The notes under the pieces were generated by a model. The model saw only the letters and a program-made list of their open reading frames with translations, ran no database searches and was not told the DNA's origin. A program made the position numbers and the translations under genes. From Pelagicoccus enzymogenes (lineage in GTDB: Bacteria > Verrucomicrobiota > Verrucomicrobiia > Opitutales > Opitutaceae), in assembly GCF_014803405.1 (NCBI RefSeq), contig NZ_JACYFG010000013.1, positions 124,001-188,000 of the forward strand: 64,000 nucleotides of DNA, given 5' to 3'. Positions 33,152 to 41,310 of this stretch are shown here, piece after piece. Each line of letters begins with the position of its first letter. Within the stretch, counting starts at the first letter, position 1.

Positions 33152-33727
33152 ATGCAAAACTTCGACTACATGGTCTGGGTTGTCATACCCCTACTCATAT
33201 TCTTGGCACGTCTCGCCGACGTATCATTAGCGACCCTGCGCCACATCCTTATCTTTCGAGGACTCAAAAAAATCGTGCCTCTTTTCGCTTTCGTCGAAGT
33301 CGTGATCTGGCTGCTCGCCATCAGTCAGGTCATGAACAACCTGAACAACATCGCCTGCTTCCTCGCATTCGCCTTCGGATTCTCCGCAGGCACCTACGTG
33401 GGCATGGTTATCGAAGAACGCCTTGCCTTAGGCTATCAGCTCGTACGCATCATCGCCCAAGGCAACGCCAGCGAAATCGCTCGCATGCTCAGCGACGCCG
33501 GCTATGGCATCACAACCGTCGACGCGAATGGATCCCGCGGAGCCGTCGGGGTCGTCATCGCCATCTCCGAACGCAAGCGCCTGCCAAAACTCGTCGCCCT
33601 TCTGGGAAAACTCGATCCAAGTCCCTTCTACACTGTAGAAGACGTTCGCTCCGTAGGACGCCCTGTCGCGTCACCCAACGCGCTACCGGGCGAGCTCAGC
33701 CTCGAAGGCAACGTGAAACGCAAGTAA
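33152..33727 (+). CDS. UPF0316/DUF2179 membrane protein
   Basis: 191 residues. Three membrane helices in the first 90 residues (DYMVWVVIPLLIFLARLADV, the VEVVIWLLAISQVMNN segment and an AFAFGFSAGTYVGM helix), then a cytosolic DUF2179-like domain (GYQLVRIIAQGNASEIARML, VVIAISERKRLPKLVALL). The LARLADVSLATLRHI motif is typical for UPF0316. Function unknown; DUF2179 domains also occur on YitT-type transporters. Confidence 0.85.
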   Translation: MQNFDYMVWVVIPLLIFLARLADVSLATLRHILIFRGLKKIVPLFAFVEVVIWLLAISQVMNNLNNIACFLAFAFGFSAGTYVGMVIEERLALGYQLVRIIAQGNASEIARMLSDAGYGITTVDANGSRGAVGVVIAISERKRLPKLVALLGKLDPSPFYTVEDVRSVGRPVASPNALPGELSLEGNVKRK

Positions 33728-33757
33728 TGGGTTTGTTCTTTCCATGAGCCAGGCGCG

Positions 33758-34103
33758 AAGAAGACGGCGCCCCCAGCTGTCTTCTTTTCGCTCCATCCAG
33801 TCGGGCTATCCCATTGGCGGCGATAGGCCTCTGCCCAGCTTAAACCACGAAATTTTGCGGAATAACGACTTTAACCCATAGAAATTTACGTCTCCTCGCC
33901 CTTTGAAAATCTAAAACCATTTTTTTCCATGCCCCCGATCAAATCGCGCTGATCGCGCACCGGCATTTGCCCGCTAGAGTGGGGTTCGCTTGCCAGCATC
34001 CACTCATGCTCTTTCGTAGGAGCCGAAGTCCCTATTATTCTATTCAATCCTATCCCTCTCTCCTTCCTTTTCTCTTTGACTATGTTTAGTTTAAACTATT
34101 CAT
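33758..34103 (+). promoter_or_regulatory. Terminator and HipA-like gene promoter/operator region
   Basis: The 388-nt gap 33728-34115 holds a terminator (GAAGAC 33760-33765 with GTCTTC 33779-33784, then TTTT) and, at its right end, a palindrome at 34082-34103 whose 12-bp core TAGTTTAAACTA (34087-34098) is perfect; 9 of 11 base pairs match over the full 22 bp. It ends 12 nt before the TTG start at 34116 and overlaps a likely promoter (TTGACT near 34076). The product carries an N-terminal HTH, so self-binding is plausible. Nothing else was recognised. Confidence 0.6.
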
Positions 34104-34115
34104 TTTTTTATTCAA

Positions 34116-35495
34116 TTGAGCTCTAAACACACAGATTCCATCGAGAGACTGCTAGCTTTCCAGGGTTCGATGTCAGCAGCGGATATCGCTCTACGACTAG
34201 GCATCAGCCAGCCGACCGTATCCCGAGCGCTAAGCGCCTCCCCGAAGGTCCTACGCATCGGCCAAACCCGGCGCGCTCGCTACGCCTTGCCACGCCCCCT
34301 CGACGGACAAGAATCCAACTGGAAGCTCTACCAAATCGACAGCAACGGCCAAGCCCGAGTCGCAGGCACCCTCCACGCCCTTCACCAAGGCGAATTCTTT
34401 CTCGAGCCGAACTGGGAAAGCGATCACTACAGCTACCTGCTGAACGGCGAAGACCACCCGCAACTCTTCCCCGACCTGCCATGGTTTCTCGAGGACATGC
34501 GTCCCCAAGGCTACCTCGGACGCTTGCTCGCTCATACCTGCGGTCCAGCCCTCGGCATCGGAACCAACCCCGAAAACTGGACCATCGACGAAGCGCTCAA
34601 GGCGATACTGGCCCACGGCGACGACACGCCTGGCAACTTCATCCTGGGAGGCCAGGCGATCGATGCGTTTCTGGACCGGCGCAGCCGCGCGGAGTTCATC
34701 GACGAATCGGAACGGACTGCCCAATACGACCTGATTGCCCGTCATATAACCGAAAACGGCGAACTCCCCAACTCTTCCGCTGGCGGCGAGCAGCCAAAGT
34801 TTACCGCCTGCATTCGCCTTCCCGGCGAAGCCTTCCAACACGCCATCGTCAAGTTTTCCGGCTCATTGCAAACCGATGCCGGCCGACGCTGGGGCGAGCT
34901 TCTTGCCGCAGAAGCCATCGCAGCGGAGGAGCTGTCACGCATCGGCCTGCCCGCAGCCAACTCCCAGCTAATCCAAACCGAGCAACGCGCCTACCTCGAG
35001 GTCGAGCGCTTCGACCGCTCCAGCCGCCAAGGTCGCATCGGCACCCTTTCCTTGCGTTCGCTCATCGCTGGGCTCGGAGGGGAGCTCGAGCAAAGCTGGT
35101 GTCGCAGCTGCCAAGCGCTCGTCCGAAACGGCTGGCTCAGCCAAACCGACGCCGACAGAGCCGCTACCTACGAACACTTCGGACACCTGATCGGCAACTC
35201 GGACATGCACCTCGGAAACCTCAGCGTCTTCCTCACTCCGCAGCTCCCGCTAGAGCTTTGCCCAATCTACGACATGCTACCCATGCGCTACGCCCCGCAG
35301 CGTAGTGGAGATCTCCCTACAAAGCCAATCGAAGTCCGCCTCCCACGCCCCGAGGAGCTGCCCTATTGGCAACCCGCCGCCAAAGCCGCAGTTCGCTTTT
35401 GGACCCGACTTATCGAAACGCTTCGCGCAAGCTCTAATTTCCACGAGACCGCTCAAGAAATCCTCGAGCGAATCCAGAACGCGAGCCATACTTGA
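34116..35495 (+). CDS. HipA-like kinase with N-terminal HTH (YjjJ type)
   Basis: 459 residues from a TTG start. Residues 1-60 form an HTH (SAADIALRLGISQPTVSRAL); the rest is a HipA-type kinase with GGEQPKFTA (ATP-loop region), HLIGNSDMHLGNLSVF (catalytic D and N) and PIYDMLPMRY (metal-binding D). There is no separate HipB antitoxin gene beside it; in YjjJ proteins the HTH is carried on the same chain. HipA kinases phosphorylate aminoacyl-tRNA synthetases and slow translation. A palindromic operator precedes the gene and a hairpin (CAGCTGC 35497-35503 / GCAGCTG 35514-35520) follows. Confidence 0.88.
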   Translation: MSSKHTDSIERLLAFQGSMSAADIALRLGISQPTVSRALSASPKVLRIGQTRRARYALPRPLDGQESNWKLYQIDSNGQARVAGTLHALHQGEFFLEPNWESDHYSYLLNGEDHPQLFPDLPWFLEDMRPQGYLGRLLAHTCGPALGIGTNPENWTIDEALKAILAHGDDTPGNFILGGQAIDAFLDRRSRAEFIDESERTAQYDLIARHITENGELPNSSAGGEQPKFTACIRLPGEAFQHAIVKFSGSLQTDAGRRWGELLAAEAIAAEELSRIGLPAANSQLIQTEQRAYLEVERFDRSSRQGRIGTLSLRSLIAGLGGELEQSWCRSCQALVRNGWLSQTDADRAATYEHFGHLIGNSDMHLGNLSVFLTPQLPLELCPIYDMLPMRYAPQRSGDLPTKPIEVRLPRPEELPYWQPAAKAAVRFWTRLIETLRASSNFHETAQEILERIQNASHT

Positions 35496-36052
35496 ACAGC
35501 TGCCTAGACATAAGCAGCTGGGCTTGATCGCCAGAAAAAACCTTGTTCCCCTTGCTCCTGATACCCCCTCTGCTCGCGACGACTTCCGACTTTGGCCCAA
35601 GTTACTAATTGGCAGCCTCGTGGGGCTTCAAACCCTAACAGAAGAAACCAGAGCCCTTATTTAAAAGGCATCATCAAGGACTTACACTGTAATTGTGTGT
35701 TTTAAGAGCTCAGAAAATTAGTCGCACAGAAGTAGAATATCCACGCCCTTTGTTTGCCATTCCGCAGCAAGCTGTCGACACCGCCGATCCTTGAGAGACC
35801 GAGTCGGGCGTCACGGCAAACAAACGTATCGGGGCTTGGTTTACCCGAACGAAGCAACACGCTCATCGCAAGAATTACCAACGAAGCAAGCTTCGAGGAA
35901 TGAACCCCGTTGCGAGTCGATAGTCTCGGGGACTAACGATGCGCATGACGAGCCTCTAGGCCGTGAAAGAACGGCATTTTGCCGCAGCAGAGACATCGTG
36001 TCGTAACTGCGGTTATCAAACCTCCGGAGCGAAGCTGATGCGGCGCTGTCGT
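35496..36052. other. 557-nt intergenic region
   Basis: Apart from the hairpin right after the HipA-like stop (35497-35520), I see no gene, RNA or repeat. Open frames here lack family patterns. It separates the housekeeping/stress block from the kinase-Srf module and may mark the left boundary of that module. Confidence 0.5.
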
Positions 36053-37864
36053 CTAGTTTCCCACAACGAGCTCCATGCGCCAAATGTTGTAGATCCCTTC
36101 CCGATTGGAGAGGAAGAAAACGACATTCGGATCCGTCGGTGACCAAAGCGGGGCGATGTCATCTGAACCGTTGTCCGTGATCTGCTGTATGCGACCCGAC
36201 TCGAAATCCAGAATGAACAGGTTGTTGTTCTGGCGATCCTGCATGTCACGAGCATAGTCCGAGACGAAGATCATCTTACTCTCGTCTGGACTGATGGCAG
36301 GGTTAAAGCAGTGAGCCTGAGAAAACTCGAAATCATTGATAACCGTAGAGAAGACCAATCCTTCAGTGGTAACACTATATATCTGCTTTATGCCCGTGTC
36401 AGCTGCGGAACGAACGAGGAAGAGCTTGCCAGATTGCGTGTAGACAACTTCCTCTGCCACTTCCCCCAGAACCGTGTACGAGGAGCCGTCCAACCGGATC
36501 GATGAGATATACGGCTCCGCAGAGGGGAAATCGTCGTATCCAATAAAGAATGCAGGACGATTCTCAGAGACGATGGTTGGTCGGAAGTTAAACCTAGGTT
36601 CATGCGTTAGCTGGAGAACTCCTCCCACGACTCGGCCGTCTTGAACGCGCACCGCAGAGATATCCCAAGAATTCCTGCGTCCTAATCGATTCGACTGGAA
36701 GACGACGAGATTGGACGAGGGATCGACGCCAGTACTTGGATTCGTATCGAAGTATTGGTTACCTCTCGTTATCTGAAGAAAAGAAAACGACTGGTCATTC
36801 GCAGCCTTCATGAAAAGGTTCGAGTAATTGGAACCGTCTTCGTTTTCCATCGTAACCGCATATATGATGCTCTGCCCATCTGGGGTCAGAGCGAAGGAAT
36901 TCACAGCGGTCAATATCGGGCTGCTGCGAGTAAAGTTAGTCACCTTTCTCAAATCGCTGTAAGGCGTGCTCAAATCACGACTGTTGAGCATTCCCAATCG
37001 TTGAGTCGTATCCAACGATAGCTGCGGGCCTCTAACCGTGAAGCTGGTTGTCGGGAAATTGAGCGTAACCGGCACCTCCGTAACTGGATCCAGATCAACC
37101 GAGATAGCCTTCTCTCCGTCTCGCGTTATGTTGATTGATTTGGAGATGAACTCCTCCGGAATTCCGAGTTCGGCTACAATCACAGACCACGGCTGGGTTC
37201 CAGCAGATCTTTCAAAATCAAAAGTAGTCTGCAGTGGCGTTTCTCCAACGACGTTGCCGTCTACCGTGAGAGGAACTCCAGGCAATGGTCGGCCTCCTGA
37301 TGTTGTCTTGATGGTAAATGTGCCTCTATCTTTTAAGAGAGCCAAGCGGGCCAAAGGAATGCTCGAGGTGCTCTCGACGCTCAAATTCACCGATTTGGTT
37401 TCGTGGTTTCTAAGCGAAATAGTGGCCCTAGCGGTCGACCAAGGCGAATCCTTGTCCTCGCGATTAAAATCTAGATTCACGCTGAGGGGCGTCACTCCAA
37501 CTGCTTTCCCGTCGATGGTCACAGCAGCGCCAGAAGGTTCGCTGCTGAACTGAAACGTCTTCGTGTCAGTTAACTTTTCCAAGCTGACTGATATGCTCTT
37601 TATCGAGCTGCCAGCGTTGTAGTCGTACGTAACGAGCTCTGTTTGATAACCGGGAGCGGACACTTCCAGCTGGTACAATTCCGAACGACGAGAAAAGTCG
37701 ATTTCAGCTGGACCAGTGTAGACGGCTCCGGCCCGAATGCGGGTAGAACCCAAATTTATAATCTCGATGCGGGCACCACGGGGAACCGTATCGATGAGGA
37801 CATCTCGCCCGAAAACGGACACAGGTAGCAAGAGGAGGAGGACAAACCGGATCAGTTTTTTCAT
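36053..37864 (-). CDS. Secreted PEGA-domain protein with TolB-like beta-propeller
   Basis: 603 residues from ATG 37864, which gives a signal peptide (MKKLIRFVLLLLLPVSVFG). Residues 20-290 hold three PEGA-type beta domains (for example FSSEPSGAAVTIDGKAVGVT and TSGGRPLPGVPLTVDG). Residues 330-600 are a WD40-like/TolB propeller (SFALTPDGQSIIYAVT, LVVFQSNRLGRRNSWDI, NPAISPDESKMIFVSDYARD, PLWSPTDPNVVFFLSNREG). PEGA repeats of the same subtype occur in the divergent kinase at 38021, linking the two. Probably a periplasmic or surface sensor or binding partner of the kinase module. Confidence 0.82.
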   Translation of the reverse strand: MKKLIRFVLLLLLPVSVFGRDVLIDTVPRGARIEIINLGSTRIRAGAVYTGPAEIDFSRRSELYQLEVSAPGYQTELVTYDYNAGSSIKSISVSLEKLTDTKTFQFSSEPSGAAVTIDGKAVGVTPLSVNLDFNREDKDSPWSTARATISLRNHETKSVNLSVESTSSIPLARLALLKDRGTFTIKTTSGGRPLPGVPLTVDGNVVGETPLQTTFDFERSAGTQPWSVIVAELGIPEEFISKSINITRDGEKAISVDLDPVTEVPVTLNFPTTSFTVRGPQLSLDTTQRLGMLNSRDLSTPYSDLRKVTNFTRSSPILTAVNSFALTPDGQSIIYAVTMENEDGSNYSNLFMKAANDQSFSFLQITRGNQYFDTNPSTGVDPSSNLVVFQSNRLGRRNSWDISAVRVQDGRVVGGVLQLTHEPRFNFRPTIVSENRPAFFIGYDDFPSAEPYISSIRLDGSSYTVLGEVAEEVVYTQSGKLFLVRSAADTGIKQIYSVTTEGLVFSTVINDFEFSQAHCFNPAISPDESKMIFVSDYARDMQDRQNNNLFILDFESGRIQQITDNGSDDIAPLWSPTDPNVVFFLSNREGIYNIWRMELVVGN

Positions 37865-37937
37865 TGGTTCAAGGGACTCGAACAACGAAAAAAGGACATC
37901 CTCGGCAAGGGCAAGACGCAATTGGGGCAAATCAGCA

Positions 37938-37959
37938 TTGACATACCGTACTAGTACGG
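37938..37959. promoter_or_regulatory. Palindrome in the PEGA-protein/kinase divergent promoter
   Basis: CCGTACTAGTACGG (37946-37959) is a perfect 14-bp palindrome, overlapping the spacer after a TTGACA (37938-37943). It is the only strong symmetric element in the 156-bp divergent region and is a candidate operator for the module. Confidence 0.5.
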
Positions 37960-38020
37960 GACCTGCTAAGGGTAGCGCGTTAGCAATTCCCCCCACACCT
38001 GCTCAGTTTTAATCACAGCC

Positions 38021-40315
38021 ATGAATGACATCTTCGGACGAAACCAAGAGTTGATGGAGCTTCCTCGTCGCCTGGGAAACTACGAGCTAACAAAACTCCT
38101 GGGGCAAGGCGGAATGGGAGAGGTTTACCTCGCCCACAATGTGGAGCTGAAGGAGCCTGCTGCGGTAAAGCTATTGCCAAAACACCTCGCCCACGATTCT
38201 TCTTTCGTGAACAGGTTTCGAGAAGAAGCCCGAAAATTGCGACGCCTGCAGCACCAGAACATTGTACAGGCCCATGACTTCGGTAGAGACGGCAACGACT
38301 TCTACCTAGTAATGGAATGCATCGACGGAGGGGATCTCCAAGATGTTATCGATGCCAATCCGAATGGCCTCCCTCCCGATGAAGCACAGCGCTACCTACT
38401 CGAAATCGCAGCTGCAGTAAAGGAAGCTCACAAGACGACTATCCACAGGGACCTCTCCCCCAACAACATTCTCCTGACCAAAGACGGAAAGGTGAAAGTC
38501 TCCGACTTCGGGCTTTCCGAGGTCGTTGGCGAAGACTACGCAAGAAGCCTGATCCAAAAATCGGTCACCCTGTCCCAGGTAGGAATCGCCGAAACGCTGC
38601 CAGCCGAAAACAGTCGTAGAGCCGCAAACATTGTCGGCAAGGTGCGGTACATGAGTCCACAGGTGACTCGCGGAGAACCATCCGACAAGCGAAACGACAT
38701 ATACGCGATCGGAATCATGCTATATGACATGCTGACGGGCCGCACCACCGGCATGGTCAGATCTCTACGTAAAGAGAAGCCGGAGCTGGACCCGCGATGG
38801 CAGAGCATTTTCGATCGTTGTACAGCCGACGAGATTTCCTCGCGCTATCAAAATATAGCCGAACTCGAAAACGACATAAGGGAGATCAGCGCAAATCCAA
38901 AGCGAAAGACGCCTATGCGAACGCTGCTGTCGCTTTTATGCCTGTCAGCGATCGCCACCGCCGCGTACTACACGAGCGAAAGTTGGCTTCCTATCGCCCA
39001 GCCATACATCGACAGCGCACGAGAGAAGTTCGCCGATCACGCCCAGAATCCGGAGGTTGCAAGCGAGCCGCCAGAACCGCGAAAAGGCTCCACGGCGGCC
39101 AGCGACGCGGCAGAAGCTGACGGTACAAATCTCCCAAACTCCTTGGTACGGGTTTCGCTGGAAACCTCGATACCATCGGACAGCAAGCTAGTTTTGCTCA
39201 GTCCTCGCCCCCAAGGCATCCAATTGGAATACGCTCACCCATCGGAGATCCAGCTTCCCTCCTCCTCGTCTGACTACACGATGCGGTTTGAGCATCCCAA
39301 GTACCTACCCGTAACCTTCACTATTCCCGGAAATGCGGGACAGCATCCGGTCCGGTTCAAGACAACTCAGGTACGTGAATCGCACGAGTTTACGATCTAT
39401 TCCAATCCGAGCGGCGCTACCGTTTTCCTTGAAGACCAGGCGATCGGAAAAACCCCTCTCAATAGGACCTTCGATTTCGTCAGGAGCCATGAGAGTCAAC
39501 CTTTTGGCAGATTGAATCTAAGATTGGAGCTGCCAGGCCACGAAACTACTGAGTTCTCTCTGGAAGAAACCTCCCCATCCCAGCTGCCTGTCATCCAGAT
39601 CCCTGCACAAAGAGCGCCTAGAAAACTTCAGATTCCGCTCGCCAATGGCAACCAACTCGAAGTCACATATATAGAGCCTGGAATCGCTACTATCGGTTCT
39701 CCCGACACGGAGATTGGACGCATTGCCCATGCTGAAAGCCTAAAGCAAATAGAAGTCGATCAAGCATTTTATATCTCGGTTACCGAGGTAACGCAGGCTC
39801 AGTACCGAGCCATCATGAACTCAAACCCGAGCTTTTACCTAGGAGACAACAGGCCCGTCGAACAAGTGGTCTATCGCGATATAAAAGGGCCTGAAGGCTT
39901 CCTCCAGAAGTTGAACGATCACCTGCAGGCTCACGGCTACAACGGCTGGACCGCAGATTTGCCAACCAACGTGGAATGGGAATATGCCGCACGAGCGGGA
40001 TCCCAAAGCACATACTATAACGGCAATGACATAACTCAACGAGGCAGGGACCCCAACTTAGACCCGCTTGCGGTCTACATGACGGTTGCGACCGCAAATG
40101 TAGCGAGCAAGACACCAAACGAATGGGGTTTGTACGACGTGCTGGGCAATGTTTTCGAATGGACGAGCGAAGGAGATCTGAGAGGCGGTTCCTTTAAGCA
40201 ACAAGCGACGACAACGCGGCCAGCCTACAGGCTCATCGGAAAGTCCGATCGAACAAAAACAGACAAGGACGCAAACCAGTTCGGGCTTCGCATCGTGCTT
40301 CGTCCCCCGAATTGA
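38021..40315 (+). CDS. Hanks Ser/Thr kinase with TM, PEGA and FGE-like domains
   Basis: 764 residues. Kinase domain (20-290) is complete: GQGGMG loop (G28-G33), K50, HRDLSPNN (D144, N149), DFG (D162). A long insert (about 168-205) sits in the activation segment. One membrane helix (300-318) follows, then an extracytoplasmic linker, a PEGA-like domain (about 455-520) and an FGE/SUMF1 fold (about 545-760; ADLPTNVEWEYAARAG, NEWGLYDVLGNVFEW, LRGGSF). The FGE part has no Cys, so it is probably a binding domain. First gene of the kinase-Srf run, followed 9 nt later by its likely phosphatase. Confidence 0.92.
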   Translation: MNDIFGRNQELMELPRRLGNYELTKLLGQGGMGEVYLAHNVELKEPAAVKLLPKHLAHDSSFVNRFREEARKLRRLQHQNIVQAHDFGRDGNDFYLVMECIDGGDLQDVIDANPNGLPPDEAQRYLLEIAAAVKEAHKTTIHRDLSPNNILLTKDGKVKVSDFGLSEVVGEDYARSLIQKSVTLSQVGIAETLPAENSRRAANIVGKVRYMSPQVTRGEPSDKRNDIYAIGIMLYDMLTGRTTGMVRSLRKEKPELDPRWQSIFDRCTADEISSRYQNIAELENDIREISANPKRKTPMRTLLSLLCLSAIATAAYYTSESWLPIAQPYIDSAREKFADHAQNPEVASEPPEPRKGSTAASDAAEADGTNLPNSLVRVSLETSIPSDSKLVLLSPRPQGIQLEYAHPSEIQLPSSSSDYTMRFEHPKYLPVTFTIPGNAGQHPVRFKTTQVRESHEFTIYSNPSGATVFLEDQAIGKTPLNRTFDFVRSHESQPFGRLNLRLELPGHETTEFSLEETSPSQLPVIQIPAQRAPRKLQIPLANGNQLEVTYIEPGIATIGSPDTEIGRIAHAESLKQIEVDQAFYISVTEVTQAQYRAIMNSNPSFYLGDNRPVEQVVYRDIKGPEGFLQKLNDHLQAHGYNGWTADLPTNVEWEYAARAGSQSTYYNGNDITQRGRDPNLDPLAVYMTVATANVASKTPNEWGLYDVLGNVFEWTSEGDLRGGSFKQQATTTRPAYRLIGKSDRTKTDKDANQFGLRIVLRPPN

Positions 40316-40324
40316 CCCCGAACA

Positions 40325-41179
40325 ATGGATCGCAAACTGCGCGGCATCGCCATAACGCACAAGGGCAACTACCGCTCCAACAACGAAGATTCTCTGCACT
40401 GGGGCCCTATTAACGGGAACCCGTTCGCACTCGAGGAGATCGAGGAGGCAACCCTCTCGGACTCAGGAGAAGCCGCATTCCTCGCCGCAGTGGCTGACGG
40501 CGTCGGAGGCTGCGCCGCCGGTGAAGAGGCAAGCGAGCTCGCTATAAAAACAGTCAAGGAAACGTTATCACGCTCAGGCCTCCGGGATCAAAACGAGCTC
40601 GAGCAAACGCTAGCTCAATCACTGGAAGAGGCTCACAAGAAAATCGTCGAGGAATTCTTGGCAAACCCGTCCAAAGATGGAATGGCCACAACCTTCACGG
40701 GAATTCTGTTTACCCTGCACGCAACGCACCTGCTTCACATCGGAGACAGTAGGTGCTATCGCTTCAGGGCAGGCCACTTGGAACAAATAAGCAAAGACCA
40801 CTCCCCCGTTGCCACAATGGTAGCCGAGGGAAAAATATCGGAGGAAGAAGCCCAGATCCACCCTTACCGAAGCTACATCGACCGGGTTCTAGGCAACACG
40901 GACAAGCCGATAGAACCCGTCATCGAGGCTCTGTATCCTAAAAACGGTGACAGATGGCTCGTATGCTCAGACGGCTTGAGCGATTCCCTCTACAGGGAGG
41001 AAATAGAGTCCACGTTCAATAAGTACGCCCAAGCAACCATCGAGGACCTCGGCTTTGCCCTGATGAACAAGGCGCTCGATCGCGCTGGGCGAGACAACCT
41101 TTCACTCGTCCTTGTCGAGGTTGGCAGCCCTAGCCTTTGGACGCGAACGCGGCAGTTCTTGAGAACTAAACTTTCGTGA
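40325..41179 (+). CDS. PP2C-type protein phosphatase
   Basis: 284 residues. PP2C motifs: THKGNYRSNNEDS (metal-binding D), VADGVGGCAAGEEAS, GMATTFTGILFT, LLHIGDSRCYRFRAG, WLVCSDGLSD and GRDNLSLVLV. It would reverse phosphorylation by the adjacent kinase. Kinase and phosphatase genes are 9 nt apart, as in PknB/Stp and PpkA/PppA pairs. Cytoplasmic, no membrane helix. Confidence 0.93.
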   Translation: MDRKLRGIAITHKGNYRSNNEDSLHWGPINGNPFALEEIEEATLSDSGEAAFLAAVADGVGGCAAGEEASELAIKTVKETLSRSGLRDQNELEQTLAQSLEEAHKKIVEEFLANPSKDGMATTFTGILFTLHATHLLHIGDSRCYRFRAGHLEQISKDHSPVATMVAEGKISEEEAQIHPYRSYIDRVLGNTDKPIEPVIEALYPKNGDRWLVCSDGLSDSLYREEIESTFNKYAQATIEDLGFALMNKALDRAGRDNLSLVLVEVGSPSLWTRTRQFLRTKLS

Positions 41180-41310
41180 ACGAAAGAGTTAAGGATAAAG
41201 CCTCAGATAAAACACCTCAATCAACGACCTAAGCTTCTCGGCTTTAATTAATTACAAAAAGCACTTACCCCTTGATCGAAAAGTCATTTTGGTTTTAAAA
41301 CCCCTCTCGA

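Noticed and set aside
35305-35664. Plus-strand open frame overlapping the end of the HipA-like gene
   Set aside because: Mostly an alternative frame of the HipA coding region with no recognisable domain.
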